DNA of 34,491 nt from UMGS1889 sp900556055 (GTDB lineage: Bacteria > Bacillota > Clostridia > Oscillospirales > Ruminococcaceae). Made by a program: the position numbers and the translations under genes. The notes beneath the pieces were generated by a model. That model did no database searches, was not told where the DNA came from, and saw only the letters and a list, made by a program, of their open reading frames with translations. Below, piece after piece: positions 25,287 to 34,330 of this stretch. Each line of letters starts with the position of its first letter. Position 1 is the first letter of the stretch. Location: positions 1 through 34,491 of the forward strand of contig CABQEV010000023.1 of assembly GCA_902463265.1 (NCBI GenBank). The letters run 5' to 3'.

Positions 25287-25571
25287 TTTCTTACCCTCTT
25301 TTACCGATGATTTTTTTGGGACGGGATATGCACAGCCCGTCCGTAAACAAAGTTATTATACCACATTTTTCTATCGGTTGCAATAAATAATCGAAAAAAC
25401 TTTTATTTATGTTCAAATTTAGCGTTATCCACAAAAACAAGCCCCCGTATTTAGCATAAAAACATAGCCCGTGCGGTACAGCAAGCCAATTATATTCAGC
25501 AAATATTTATTAAATTTCTATATTTCGGCTGTATACTGTAACATAGAATAAGAAAAGAGCGGAGGAATATT
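25287..25571. promoter_or_regulatory. Divergent control region between the hybrid kinase and DUF5662 genes
   Basis: For the minus strand, TTGCAA (25383-25378) and TATAAT (25360-25355) are spaced by 17 bases, with TGTGG just before the -10 box. The kinase leader contains an inverted repeat, GGACGGG with CCCGTCC (about 25319-25342), which forms a hairpin without a following T-run. For the plus strand, TATACT at 25532-25537 is a possible -10 box of the DUF5662 gene with no good -35 box. GGAGG precedes its ATG. Confidence 0.6.
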
Positions 25572-26099
25572 ATGAGGCTTATCGGACATCTCAGGACGGT
25601 AATGACGCACAGGCGTATCGTCAGGCGGTACTGTTTCCGTGCGGGGCTGTATTTTCAGGGGATAACGCACGATCTTTCAAAGTATTCCCCTGTTGAATTC
25701 ATAAACGGCGTTAAGTATTTCACAGGCACGAAAAGCCCTCACAGCGGCGAACGTGCCGACAAGGGATACAGTGCGGCATGGCTCCATCACAAGGGGCGGA
25801 ACAAACATCATCCCGAATACTGGACGGATTACGGCATTAACGGCGGTCCATACGGCGGAATAAAAATGCCCGTGAAATATGTAGTTGAGATGTTCTGCGA
25901 CCGTCTGGCGGCGTGCAGGGTATATCACAAGGAAAACTACCGAAATTCCGACGCATACGATTATTATATGAAATCAAAGGATAAGTGTCCCTTTCACCCC
26001 GAGACCTCCGAGCTTCTCTGCCGTCTGCTGACGATGGTGAAGGACGAGGGCGAGGACGCTGCGTTCCGGTACATACGAAATGAGCTTCTGAAAAAATGA
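25572..26099 (+). CDS. DUF5662 family protein
   Basis: The protein has 175 residues. The N-terminal half carries the histidine- and aspartate-rich pattern typical of the family: GITHDLSKYSPVEF (H, D), WLHHKGRNKHHPEYW (several H), and later MFCDRLAACRVYH. The arrangement of His and Asp is reminiscent of a metal-binding HD-like hydrolase, but no activity is established for the family. GGAGG lies upstream of the ATG. It is a single gene, convergent with the two-component operon and separated from it by a shared terminator. Confidence 0.8.
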   Translation: MRLIGHLRTVMTHRRIVRRYCFRAGLYFQGITHDLSKYSPVEFINGVKYFTGTKSPHSGERADKGYSAAWLHHKGRNKHHPEYWTDYGINGGPYGGIKMPVKYVVEMFCDRLAACRVYHKENYRNSDAYDYYMKSKDKCPFHPETSELLCRLLTMVKDEGEDAAFRYIRNELLKK

Positions 26100-26105
26100 G
26101 CGCAA

Positions 26106-26137
26106 AAAAGCCGCAGACTATGCATCTGCGGCTTTTA
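26106..26137. terminator. Bidirectional terminator between the DUF5662 gene and the kinase gene
   Basis: The stem AAAAGCCGCAGA (26106-26117) with TCTGCGGCTTTT (26125-26136) has A- and T-rich ends on both strands. It serves the two converging transcripts. Confidence 0.9.
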
Positions 26138-27583
26138 TCACTGCTGAGGTCTATCCTTTTTGGCGGGTGCTTCGCCCGTATTCAGCGAGAAGATGAACTC
26201 TACATATTCATTAAGTGCGCTCTTGACGGTGATAGTTCCGTCATGGAGCTTTACGATCGAGCGGACAATGGAAAGTCCCAGACCCACGCCTGTTTTGTCC
26301 TTTCCTCTTGACTCGTCCGTCTTATAAAATCTGTCGAATACCTGCGGCAGCTCATCGCTTGTGAGTCCCTCGCCGCTGTTTCTTATGCTGACCAGCGTTT
26401 TATTCTTTTCCGTTGAGAATGAGAACTTTATATATCCGCCGTTGTTTACGAATTTCACGGCATTTTCGACAAGATTGTATATTACCTGCTGGATAAGGTC
26501 AATGTCGGCATTGACATAGAAACGTCCTGCGTCAAGACCTATCACTTCGACATTCTTATCCTCAATGCGCCTTTCAAACAGCAGCACTGTCTTGATGGCA
26601 AGCGGAACTATATCGAAATTCTCGGTGTTCATTGCGATCTCGCCGGTTTCGTATTTTGCGATATTGAGCATCGAACGCACCAGTCTTGCAAGACGCTTTA
26701 CCTCATCGGAAACGATCTGAAGGTAATATCTTCGTCTGTTTTCGGGGATAGTTCCGTCCAGTATGCCGTCAACGAAGCCGCCGATGGATGTCATAGGCGT
26801 TTTCAGCTCATGCGATACGTTGGAAACGAAGCTCTTTCTTGTTTCCTCGATGACTTCAAGGGACGATGCCATCTCATTGAGCGTATTTGCGAGATAGCCA
26901 AGCTCATTATCCTCGGAAACAGCGACCTTCTTTGAGAAATCGCCCTCACCGAAGCGCTTCGCCGCGATAGTCATATCTTTTATGGGGCTTGTCAGCCGCT
27001 TGACTGACAGATATACTATCGGGAAAACGATCACTATTATAACAGCAGAGACGACCACGAAGGTCAGCATCAGCGAATAAAGGTAATCCGTCAGCTCCGA
27101 AGTATCCTCCGATGCGATAAGATAGAATGTCTCACCGCCTGCTGCGACCTTGCTGATGTTTGTAAATCCCGATACATTGTCATATCCGCCAAAATCGCCG
27201 AACTCGTAATAGGTCCCGCTGTCCTTCGCCTGCCGTATGACCGATTCGGGATATACCGTGCCTGCGTGCCTGCAGTGTTCGTCCGTGTCTGTACATAATA
27301 TGACGTTTCCGCTGCTGTCGGCAAGAGTATATGTTATATTTGATATTGAAGAAAGCCTTTTCAGTATATTTTTCACAGAATTCAACACAAGCTGTCCCTC
27401 GTTCAGATAGGACAGCTTGAGCTCAGTGACCGCTTCGGCTGAGGATCTTGTGATCTCCGACCTTACGATCAATTTATATTTTTCCTTTGCGACAAGCAGC
27501 AGCGATGAACCGATGATAAGTATCGCCGAAACAACGACAGCTGCACATAAACTGAAAATGCTTCTGAAAATGCTTTTATGCAT
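26138..27583 (-). CDS. Sensor histidine kinase of an OmpR-type two-component system
   Basis: The protein has 481 residues. Two membrane helices (about residues 12-32 and 165-190) enclose an extracellular sensor domain of about 130 residues. A HAMP domain (KRLTSPIKDMTIAAKRFGEG), the HisKA domain with SHELKTPMTS (H258) and the HATPase domain with NLVENAVKF and KTGVGLGLSIV follow. The order and size match the PhoR/ResE/WalK-like group, but no specific orthologue can be named. Its start overlaps the last codons of the response regulator gene upstream, so the two proteins are co-translated. The signal is unknown. Confidence 0.94.
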   Translation of the reverse strand: MHKSIFRSIFSLCAAVVVSAILIIGSSLLLVAKEKYKLIVRSEITRSSAEAVTELKLSYLNEGQLVLNSVKNILKRLSSISNITYTLADSSGNVILCTDTDEHCRHAGTVYPESVIRQAKDSGTYYEFGDFGGYDNVSGFTNISKVAAGGETFYLIASEDTSELTDYLYSLMLTFVVVSAVIIVIVFPIVYLSVKRLTSPIKDMTIAAKRFGEGDFSKKVAVSEDNELGYLANTLNEMASSLEVIEETRKSFVSNVSHELKTPMTSIGGFVDGILDGTIPENRRRYYLQIVSDEVKRLARLVRSMLNIAKYETGEIAMNTENFDIVPLAIKTVLLFERRIEDKNVEVIGLDAGRFYVNADIDLIQQVIYNLVENAVKFVNNGGYIKFSFSTEKNKTLVSIRNSGEGLTSDELPQVFDRFYKTDESRGKDKTGVGLGLSIVRSIVKLHDGTITVKSALNEYVEFIFSLNTGEAPAKKDRPQQ

Positions 27584-28277
27584 TTTCTTCCTCAGCTTCG
27601 AACTTGTATCCTACGCCCCATACAGTCTTGAGCGCCCACTTGTCGGAAACGCCCTCAAGCTTTTCTCTCAGACGCTTGATGTGAACGTCGATAGTACGTG
27701 AATCTCCGTAATACTCGAAGCCCCATACCTCATCAAGAAGCTGATCTCTTGTATAAACTCTGTTAGGATTGGAAGCAAGATAGAACAGCAGCTCAAGCTC
27801 CTTGGGAGGTGTATCCTGAACCTTGCCGTTTACTCTCAGCTCATATCTTGTCATATTGACAACGAGCTTATCATACTTTACTTCCTTGATCTCGGTCTCG
27901 GCGGAAGCCTGACCTATTCTTCTGGAAACAGCCTTTATTCTTGCGATAACTTCCTTTGTATCAAAAGGCTTTACAACGTAGTCGTCAGCACCAAGCTCCA
28001 GACCGAGCACCTTATCAAAAGTTTCGCTCTTTGCAGTTATCATAATGATCGGCACATTTGACTTCTTTCTGATCTCACGGCAAACCTGCCAGCCGTCCAG
28101 ACCGGGCAGCATGATGTCAAGAAGAACAACATCAGGCTTCAGTGCATTGAATTTTACAACAGCCTCGTCGCCATCGTGAGAAATAATGACTCCGTAACCG
28201 TCCTTTTCGAGATAAAGCTTTAAGAGTTCGCAGATATTGTTGTCATCATCAACAACGAGAACTTTTCCGAGTGACAT
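27576..28277 (-). CDS. OmpR/PhoB-family response regulator
   Basis: The protein has 233 residues from the ATG at 28277, chosen because GGAAGG lies just upstream; an in-frame TTG two codons earlier is less likely. The receiver domain has VDDD at the start, the phospho-acceptor D54 in LLDIMLPGLDG and the lysine in YVVKPFD. The DNA-binding winged helix has TPPKELELLFYLASNPNRVY and RTIDVHIKRLREKL. It is phosphorylated by the kinase encoded just downstream. Target genes are unknown. Confidence 0.95.
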   Translation of the reverse strand: MSLGKVLVVDDDNNICELLKLYLEKDGYGVIISHDGDEAVVKFNALKPDVVLLDIMLPGLDGWQVCREIRKKSNVPIIMITAKSETFDKVLGLELGADDYVVKPFDTKEVIARIKAVSRRIGQASAETEIKEVKYDKLVVNMTRYELRVNGKVQDTPPKELELLFYLASNPNRVYTRDQLLDEVWGFEYYGDSRTIDVHIKRLREKLEGVSDKWALKTVWGVGYKFEAEEENA

Positions 28278-28655
28278 AAGCAACTTCCTTCCCTACTCTT
28301 TAATGTTACATATGCATCCCGCCGGAGGGAATGCAGTAAGTTGTCCTGATCAAGAGTAAATAAAAATTATTTTACATATTCCGAACGCAATGAAAATAAT
28401 AAACTCTGCGTTCAATTCTGTTCATTTATATTATAACGCTTTTGCAAAAATATTATTGTATATAAGATTAGCGAATTGTTAAGTAATTGTAAATTTCATA
28501 TTATAACGATTTTTACGAAAGAAAACGCTTAAAAATTATTAATCTTTCGGGAGCGAAAACGTTTGATTTTTGTGCATATATTATAGTAATTGCTAATGCT
28601 TTAAAGTATGCATTTGTGCATGTATACAAATATTTCCGCAATCTTATAAAAAGAC
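28278..28655. other. AT-rich intergenic region between the response regulator and groE
   Basis: No gene is seen here. On the minus strand a possible -10 box TATAAT (28435-28430) lacks a good -35 box. Downstream of it, in the presumed leader of the response regulator gene, are a dyad GAACGCA (28383-28389) with TGCGTTC (28407-28413) and a short GC-rich hairpin near 28317-28334. These may be binding sites for the regulator or others, but nothing proves it. Confidence 0.4.
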
Positions 28656-28683
28656 TTGATTTTTCCGTACAATGCGCTAAAAT
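28656..28683 (+). promoter_or_regulatory. groE promoter
   Basis: TTGATT (28656-28661) and TAAAAT (28678-28683) with 16-bp spacing lie directly upstream of the CIRCE element, the usual arrangement for HrcA-controlled groE operons. Confidence 0.7.
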
Positions 28684-28688
28684 ATATA

Positions 28689-28715
28689 TTAGCACTCGGA
28701 GATAAAGAGTGCTAG
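28689..28715 (+). promoter_or_regulatory. CIRCE element (HrcA operator)
   Basis: TTAGCACTC (28689-28697), nine bases, then GAGTGCTAG (28707-28715). It differs from the canonical TTAGCACTC-N9-GAGTGCTAA only in the last base. HrcA bound here represses groES-groEL until heat shock. hrcA itself is not in the window. Confidence 0.95.
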
Positions 28716-28796
28716 CACATTGCAAATGCATTTGATAAACCGAAAGGTTCTGTCAGACATTATTTAAAAGGAAAAATTCGCAAGGAGGAGTTCAAT

Positions 28797-29081
28797 ATGA
28801 CTATCAAACCACTCGCAGACAGAGTTGTTATCAAAATGACTGAAGCTGAGGAAACCACCAAGGGCGGCATCATCCTCTCGGGCGCAGCAAAGGAAAAGCC
28901 CGTTATCGCAGAGATCGTTGCAGTCGGCAAGGGCGGCATGATCGACGGAAACGAAGTCAAGATGTATGTCAAGGTCGGTCAGAAGGTGCTTATCAGCAAA
29001 TATGCAGGCACAGAAGTTAAGCTCGACGGCGAGGAGTACACTATCCTCAAGCAGTCCGATATTCTGGCTGTTGTTGAATGA
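28797..29081 (+). CDS. groES: Co-chaperonin GroES
   Basis: The protein has 94 residues, the usual length. It starts TIKPLADRVVIKMTEAEETT, has the mobile loop TTKGGIILSGAAKEKP (about residues 20-35) that docks on GroEL, and ends in the conserved EEYTILKQSDILAVVE. It forms the heptameric lid of the GroEL folding chamber in the cytoplasm. AAGGAGG precedes the ATG. It is the first gene of the heat-shock operon under the CIRCE element. Confidence 0.98.
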   Translation: MTIKPLADRVVIKMTEAEETTKGGIILSGAAKEKPVIAEIVAVGKGGMIDGNEVKMYVKVGQKVLISKYAGTEVKLDGEEYTILKQSDILAVVE

Positions 29082-29122
29082 TCCCCACTTTTATAATATA
29101 GATCGGAAAGGAAGAATTTATT

Positions 29123-30751
29123 ATGGCTAAGGATATTATTTACGGCGAAGAAGCAAGAAAGGCTCTCCAGGCAGGTATCGACAAGCTTGCCAATACAGTT
29201 AAGATCACACTCGGACCTAAGGGCAGAAACGTAGTTCTCGACAAGAAGTTCGGCGCTCCCCTTATCACAAACGATGGCGTTACCATTGCCAAGGAGATCG
29301 AGCTTGATGATGCATTCGAGAACATGGGCGCACAGCTCGTTAAGGAAGTTGCCACAAAGACAAACGATGCAGCAGGCGACGGCACAACAACAGCTACACT
29401 GCTCGCACAGGCTCTTATCAGAGAGGGCATGAAGAACATCGCAGCAGGTGCTAATCCGATGATCGTCAAGAAGGGTATGTCCAAGGCTGTTGACGCAGCT
29501 GTAAGCTACATCGTTGCAAACTCCACAAAGGTTGCAGGCCATGATGATATCGCAAGCGTTGCAGCTAACTCATCTTCCTTCGAGGAAGTCGGCAAGCTGA
29601 TCGCAGACGCTATGGAAAAGGTATCCGCAGACGGCGTTATCACTATCGAGGAATCCAAGACAGCTGAAACATATTCCGAGGTAGTAGAGGGCATGCAGTT
29701 TGACAGAGGCTACATTTCACCTTACATGGTAACAGATACCGACAAGATGGAAGCAGTTCTTGATGATGCATACCTCCTTATCACAGATAAGAAGATCGCA
29801 AATATCCAGGAAATCCTCCCGATCCTTGAAGAGATCGTAAAGAGCGGCAAGAAGCTCGTTATCATCGCCGAGGACGTAGAGGGCGAGGCACTTTCCACAC
29901 TTATCCTGAACAAGCTGAGAGGAACATTCACAGTAGTTGCTGTAAAGGCTCCCGGATTCGGCGACAGAAGAAAGGAAATGCTCCAGGATATCGCTATTCT
30001 TACAGGCGGTCAGGTGATCTCCGAGGAGATCGGACTTGAGCTGAAGGATACAACAATGCAGCAGCTCGGCCGTGCAAAGCAGGTAAAGGTAACAAAGGAA
30101 AACACCATTATCGTTGACGGCGCAGGCAGCAAGGAAGATATCAAGGCAAGAGTACAGCAGATCCGTTCCGCTATCGAGTCCTCCACATCCGACTTCGACA
30201 AGGAGAAGCTCCAGGAAAGACTTGCAAAGATGGCAGGCGGCGTAGCAGTTATCAAGGTCGGTGCAGCAACAGAGGTTGAGATGAAGGAGAAGAAGCTCCG
30301 TATCGAAGATGCACTGGCAGCAACAAAGGCAGCAGTAGAGGAAGGCATCGTAGCAGGCGGCGGAACAGCATTTATCAATGCGATCCCCGCAGTTGAGAAG
30401 CTTATTCCTTCGCTGGCAGGCGATGAAAAGACAGGTGCGCAGATCGTACTGAAGGCACTTGAAGAGCCTGTACGTCAGATCGCAGCAAACGCAGGTCTTG
30501 AGGGATCTGTAATCATCGACAAGATCAGACGTTCAAGAAAGCAGGGCTACGGCTTTGATGCATATAATGAAACATATGTAGATATGATCCAGGCAGGCAT
30601 CGTAGATCCTACAAAGGTAACACGTTCCGCACTTCAGAATGCAGCATCTGTTGCAGCAATGGTTCTTACAACAGAGAGCCTTGTAGCAGACATCAAGGAA
30701 GAGAATCCTGCACCTGCAATGCCTGCAGGCGGCATGGGCGGAATGTACTGA
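29123..30751 (+). CDS. groEL: Chaperonin GroEL
   Basis: The protein has 542 residues and is full length. It contains the ATP-binding segments TLGPKGRNVVLDKK and GDGTTTATLLAQAL, the catalytic aspartate region, and the typical C-terminal GGMGGMY. It forms the 14-subunit barrel that folds proteins with GroES. Codon choice is strongly biased (many CTC, TCC, AAG, ATC), as expected for a very highly expressed gene. It lies 41 bases after groES with its own ribosome site (GGAAAGGAAG), and the intergenic repeat described next follows. Confidence 0.98.
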   Translation: MAKDIIYGEEARKALQAGIDKLANTVKITLGPKGRNVVLDKKFGAPLITNDGVTIAKEIELDDAFENMGAQLVKEVATKTNDAAGDGTTTATLLAQALIREGMKNIAAGANPMIVKKGMSKAVDAAVSYIVANSTKVAGHDDIASVAANSSSFEEVGKLIADAMEKVSADGVITIEESKTAETYSEVVEGMQFDRGYISPYMVTDTDKMEAVLDDAYLLITDKKIANIQEILPILEEIVKSGKKLVIIAEDVEGEALSTLILNKLRGTFTVVAVKAPGFGDRRKEMLQDIAILTGGQVISEEIGLELKDTTMQQLGRAKQVKVTKENTIIVDGAGSKEDIKARVQQIRSAIESSTSDFDKEKLQERLAKMAGGVAVIKVGAATEVEMKEKKLRIEDALAATKAAVEEGIVAGGGTAFINAIPAVEKLIPSLAGDEKTGAQIVLKALEEPVRQIAANAGLEGSVIIDKIRRSRKQGYGFDAYNETYVDMIQAGIVDPTKVTRSALQNAASVAAMVLTTESLVADIKEENPAPAMPAGGMGGMY

Positions 30752-30788
30752 TAAATTCAGGCGGGCGGGGAACCCCCGCCGGTATTCC

Positions 30789-30928
30789 GCAGTACGGCGC
30801 GGTAAACCGTCGCCTTACTATTGTGGAGTGAATAAACCAAGCGTCCGCGCGTTGGTACTTTTGATTTTTGTTTGATGGGAGAACTGCTTTTGCGGTTCTC
30901 CTTTTTTATTTTCAAGTGAACATCGCCC
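30789..30928 (+). repeat. Structured intergenic repeat, copy A (after groEL)
   Basis: This copy matches 34331-34473. Shared blocks are TACGGCGCGG near 30793, CCGTCGCCTTAC near 30807, GCGTCCGCGC near 30841 and GATGGGAGAACTGCTTTTG near 30875. After these come GGTTCTCCTTTT and a final GTGAACA. The first block folds as GGCGCGG-TAAA-CCGTCGCC and the last as a terminator. A further GC-rich hairpin lies just before it (30762-30779). It may encode a small RNA or be a dispersed element of the genome. Confidence 0.7.
30877..30908 (+). terminator. Terminator of groESL or of repeat copy A
   Basis: GGAGAAC (30878-30884) pairs with GTTCTCC (30895-30901), followed by TTTTTT. It is part of the repeated element and is the first strong terminator after groEL. 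Confidence 0.85.
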
Positions 30929-30937
30929 GCAGATAAA

Positions 30938-30970
30938 AAAAAGGGACTGCTTCAAAAACAGTCCCTTTTA
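30938..30970 (-). terminator. Terminator of the MATE transporter gene
   Basis: AAAGGGACTG (30940-30949) pairs with CAGTCCCTTT (30959-30968). On the minus strand the stem is followed by a run of T, which suits the gene ending at 30979. Confidence 0.85.
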
Positions 30971-30978
30971 ATTATTGT

Positions 30979-32340
30979 TTATACGGAAACGCTCTGCCGG
31001 TTTGCGTTGTAATCGGAATAGAGCTTCTTCATTTTCGAGAAATATGTCAGGCAGAGGAGGATAACTGCGGCTATCCACGCTGTCGGGCTTGCTATGCATA
31101 TCGCCATATACCCGAAATGTCCGACAAGGAGGAATGCAACTGCCGTTCTTGCGGCAAGCTCGCACACGCCCGCCATCATCGGCAGGAGGCTGTAGCCAAG
31201 TCCCTGGAGCGAATTTCTCAGGATAAAAAGTATCGCAAGCACGGGGTAGAACATTCCGTTAATGCGGAGGAAGGTCTTTACGTCACCGAGGATAGCGGTC
31301 TGATCCGCATCGATGAAAAGGAGGGCTATATACTGTCCGAGCAGTGCGACTGCGGCAAATGCGGCAGCACTGTAAATAAGCGTTACAATGGTGCTTTCCC
31401 TTATGCCCTGCTTTATTCTCGGTATCTTGCCTGCGCCGAGGTTCTGTCCGCCGTAGGTAGCAAGAGTTACGCCCATCGTTTCCATCGGCTGCATTGCTAT
31501 CATCTGTATCTTGTTTGCCGCCGTAACAGCCGCAACGATTCCCGAGCCGAGCGAATTTACGGCGGTCTGGAGGATTATCGATCCGATAGCGGTTATGGAG
31601 AACTGAAAGGCCATCGGCAGACCTATTTTCAGGAGCGTTCCGCAGCACTGACCTTCGGGCTTCAGCTCCGACTTTGCAAATGTCAGTATCGGATATTTCC
31701 TTTTCATGTAGATCAGGCATAGCACCGCAGAAACAGCCTGCGCTATGACTGTCGCCCAGCCTGCGCCCGCACATTCCATCTTTAAGCCGACAACGAACAG
31801 GAAGTCCAGTGCGACATTCAGAAGCGAGGCTATCGCAAGGAATATGAGCGGAGTACGGCTGTCGCCCAATGCACGGAGGATAGACGCAAGAATGTTGTAA
31901 AGCATAGTTACAGCTATTCCGCCGAAGATTATGATTATGTAGTCATATGCGTAATCTATGATATCATCGGGAGTTTTTGTCAGCACGAGCATATCTCTCG
32001 TGAATATCATGGTGAGCGTTGTCATCACGACGGTTATTATCACCGAGAGATAGAAAGCGTTTGCGGTGTGCTTTCTCATCGCCGAATAATCGCCCGCGCC
32101 GAACCGCTGGGCAACGGGTATCGCAAATCCGCTGGCACAGCCCGTAACAAATCCGATAACAAGGAAGTTTACAGCACCCGTCGAGCCGACAGCCGCAAGA
32201 GCGTCAACGCCTACGAATTTGCCGACTATCATGCTGTCCACCATATTATAAAACTGCTGAAAGAGGTTTCCTATCAGCATTGGGATACAGAACTGAAGTA
32301 TAAGTGTGAGGGGCTTTCCCTCGGTCATATCTCTTGTCAT
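30979..32340 (-). CDS. MATE-family multidrug efflux transporter
   Basis: The protein has 453 residues from the ATG at 32340, chosen because AGGAGG lies just upstream; a longer frame to 32361 has no such site. About twelve membrane helices are arranged in two MatE halves. The first contains PMLIGNLFQQFYNMVDSMIV and ALAAVGSTGA, and the second begins near residue 230 with GLPMAFQFSI. ILRALGDSRTPLIF is also typical. It exports drugs or other cationic compounds in exchange for Na+ or H+ across the membrane (family knowledge). A promoter lies at 32386-32414, so it is a single-gene transcript. Confidence 0.94.
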   Translation of the reverse strand: MTRDMTEGKPLTLILQFCIPMLIGNLFQQFYNMVDSMIVGKFVGVDALAAVGSTGAVNFLVIGFVTGCASGFAIPVAQRFGAGDYSAMRKHTANAFYLSVIITVVMTTLTMIFTRDMLVLTKTPDDIIDYAYDYIIIIFGGIAVTMLYNILASILRALGDSRTPLIFLAIASLLNVALDFLFVVGLKMECAGAGWATVIAQAVSAVLCLIYMKRKYPILTFAKSELKPEGQCCGTLLKIGLPMAFQFSITAIGSIILQTAVNSLGSGIVAAVTAANKIQMIAMQPMETMGVTLATYGGQNLGAGKIPRIKQGIRESTIVTLIYSAAAFAAVALLGQYIALLFIDADQTAILGDVKTFLRINGMFYPVLAILFILRNSLQGLGYSLLPMMAGVCELAARTAVAFLLVGHFGYMAICIASPTAWIAAVILLCLTYFSKMKKLYSDYNANRQSVSV

Positions 32341-32385
32341 AAAAAGCCTCCTGACCGACAAAAAAATTCAATCAAAGCTTAGATT

Positions 32386-32414
32386 ATTTTATCCCGAAAG
32401 GCGGTCAATGTCAA
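32386..32414 (-). promoter_or_regulatory. Promoter of the MATE transporter gene
   Basis: On the minus strand TTGACA (32414-32409) and TAAAAT (32391-32386) are spaced by 17 bases, about 45 bases before the start codon. Confidence 0.75.
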
Positions 32415-32539
32415 GACATTTTATGCACAAATAAATTCATTCGCAAAGGTTTTCGGTTTGTCACTTTTCTGCGTTGTAAATCATCGTTTCACATATAAAT
32501 AACAAAACGTACTTATGAAAAATTTTTCTGTCTATAAAG

Positions 32540-32567
32540 GAAAAAACCGCCCGAAAATTCGGACGGT
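32540..32567 (-). terminator. Terminator of the nifS-nifU operon
   Basis: On the minus strand ACCGTCCGAA pairs with TTCGGGCGGT (one G-U pair), followed by TTTTTT. It lies nine bases after the nifU stop codon. The rest of the gap up to the MATE promoter shows nothing else clear. Confidence 0.85.
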
Positions 32568-32575
32568 CATATTCA

Positions 32576-32998
32576 TCAGTGGCAGCTTTCGCACTCGCCT
32601 ATCTCGCCGACTATCGGCAGCGGGTCGATGCCCTGTCTGCTGTAATAATCGGAAATAGCGGCCTTCATTGCCTGTTCCGCAAGGACGGAGCAGTGGAGCT
32701 TTACGGGCGGCAGACCGTCCAGAGCCTCAACTACTGCCTTGTTTGTCAGCTTCAGTGCGTCCTCGATAGTTTTGCCTTTGACCATCTCGGTAGCTATGGA
32801 AGATGTTGCTATCGCAGCGCCGCAGCCGAAGGTCTTGAACTTAACATCGGTGATAACGCCGTTATCTATCTTCAGGTACATCTTCATGATATCGCCGCAC
32901 TTTGCGTTTCCTACCTCGCCCACGCCGTCAGCGTTTTCTATCTCGCCGACATTTCTCGGATTTGCGAAATGGTCCATTACTTTTTCACTGTATAACAT
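32576..32998 (-). CDS. nifU: Iron-sulfur cluster scaffold protein, NifU/IscU family
   Basis: The protein has 140 residues. The three cluster-ligand cysteines of the family are present: C34 in AKCGD (with D36), C59 in FGCGAA and C103 in LHCSVLAE. A final CESCH adds two more cysteines. It receives sulfur from the cysteine desulfurase encoded two bases upstream and builds a transient Fe-S cluster for transfer to target proteins. This is the short NifU/IscU form without the C-terminal Nfu domain. GAAAGGA precedes the ATG. The pair forms a simple operon. Confidence 0.95.
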   Translation of the reverse strand: MLYSEKVMDHFANPRNVGEIENADGVGEVGNAKCGDIMKMYLKIDNGVITDVKFKTFGCGAAIATSSIATEMVKGKTIEDALKLTNKAVVEALDGLPPVKLHCSVLAEQAMKAAISDYYSRQGIDPLPIVGEIGECESCH

Positions 32999-33000
32999 AG

Positions 33001-34194
33001 TCAGTTTCCTTTCTTTTCATCAGCCTTGATGCGTTCCCAGAGCGGTGACATTCCTCTTAATCTTTCGATAACGGGCGGGATAACGCTCAGGATATAATCA
33101 ACATCTTCATCGGTGGTTTCGTCGGATATCGAAAGTCTCAGCGAACCGTGAGCTATCTCATGCGGCAGACCGATCGCCAGCAGAACGTGTGACGGATCAA
33201 GTGATCCCGAAGTACACGCCGATCCGCTGGAAGCGCATATTCCCTGCATATCCAGCGAAAGCAGGAGCGACTCGCCCTCAACGCCCTCGAATGAGATATT
33301 GACATTTCCGCAGAGGCGGTTTTTCACAGTGCCGTTCAGGTGAGCACGTTCGATCTTTGTAAGCTCGCTTATCAGCCTGTCTCTTTTGGGCGTTACTCTT
33401 GCCTGTTTGCCGGGAATGTCGGAAACAGCGATCTCAAGAGCCTTTGCAAGACCGACTATTGCAGGAGTGTTTTCTGTGCCTGCACGCTTTGAACGCTCCT
33501 GACCGCCGCCGTTTATAAGGTTCGGGAGATTTATCCCCTTCTTAATATACAATATGCCTATGCCCTTCTGCGCATGAATTTTATGTCCGGAAAGAGACAT
33601 CATATCTATATTCTGTTCTTTGACGTTTATGGGGACATTTCCGACAGCCTGAACGGCATCTGTGTGGAAGAGAACGCCTTTTTTCCTGCATATCCCGCCT
33701 ATTTCGGGGATAGGGTTTACCGTGCCGATCTCGTTGTTTGCGTACATCACGGTAACGAGTGCGGTATCGTCACGGACAGCCTTTTCGAGCTGTTCAAGGG
33801 AGATATTACCCTCCCTGTCAACGGGGAGATAGGTCACTTCAAAGCCTTCTTTTTCGAGTACGGCGCAGGTATGGAGGACTGCATGATGTTCAACAGCTGT
33901 CGTGATGATATGTTTTTTACCTTTTGCTGCGAGCTTATGAGCCGTGCCGAGGATAGCCCAGTTATCCGACTCCGAGCCGCCGCTTGTGAAATATATCTCG
34001 GATGGTTCGCAGCCGAGGGAAGCGGCGCAGGATTCTCTTGCGGTTTCGACAGCACGTTTAGCATCTCGTCCGAGCTTATATATAGAAGAGGGGTTTCCGA
34101 ACTGTTCTGTGAGGTATGGCATCATAGCGTCCAGAACGGGGGCGGATATTTTAGTCGTAGCGGAGTTATCCGCATAGACGAATTTTTTTTCCAT
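33001..34194 (-). CDS. nifS: Cysteine desulfurase NifS
   Basis: The protein has 397 residues from the ATG at 34194. This start is chosen because the family begins near VYADNSATTK and AAAGG lies about ten bases upstream; the frame itself extends further. The pyridoxal-phosphate lysine is K205 in LSGHKIHAQKG, and the persulfide-forming cysteine is C327 in SSGSACTSGS. It takes sulfur from cysteine and hands it to NifU. It is the first gene of the nifS-nifU operon with a near-consensus promoter at 34249-34277. Confidence 0.96.
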   Translation of the reverse strand: MEKKFVYADNSATTKISAPVLDAMMPYLTEQFGNPSSIYKLGRDAKRAVETARESCAASLGCEPSEIYFTSGGSESDNWAILGTAHKLAAKGKKHIITTAVEHHAVLHTCAVLEKEGFEVTYLPVDREGNISLEQLEKAVRDDTALVTVMYANNEIGTVNPIPEIGGICRKKGVLFHTDAVQAVGNVPINVKEQNIDMMSLSGHKIHAQKGIGILYIKKGINLPNLINGGGQERSKRAGTENTPAIVGLAKALEIAVSDIPGKQARVTPKRDRLISELTKIERAHLNGTVKNRLCGNVNISFEGVEGESLLLSLDMQGICASSGSACTSGSLDPSHVLLAIGLPHEIAHGSLRLSISDETTDEDVDYILSVIPPVIERLRGMSPLWERIKADEKKGN

Positions 34195-34248
34195 ATTTAT
34201 CATTCCTTTCGGGGAAATACAAGATATATCATTTCCGATATTGTCTAT

Positions 34249-34277
34249 ATTATACACCTGTTTAGTAGGAATTTCAA
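34249..34277 (-). promoter_or_regulatory. Promoter of nifS-nifU
   Basis: On the minus strand TTGAAA (34277-34272) and TATAAT (34254-34249) are spaced by 17 bases. No IscR-like site is obvious by eye. Confidence 0.75.
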
Positions 34278-34330
34278 TAGCATTAAAAAAAATTTACAAT
34301 CTGCGGGGTGCGGCGTCCGCACTGTTTTTT

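Noticed and set aside
25318..25343. Leader hairpin of the hybrid kinase gene as a riboswitch
   Set aside because: Only one simple stem is visible, and no conserved core of a known riboswitch class was recognised.
30762..30779. GC-rich hairpin just after groEL as a terminator
   Set aside because: No T-run follows the stem; the terminator at 30877-30908 is far better. The hairpin may instead belong to the intergenic repeat.
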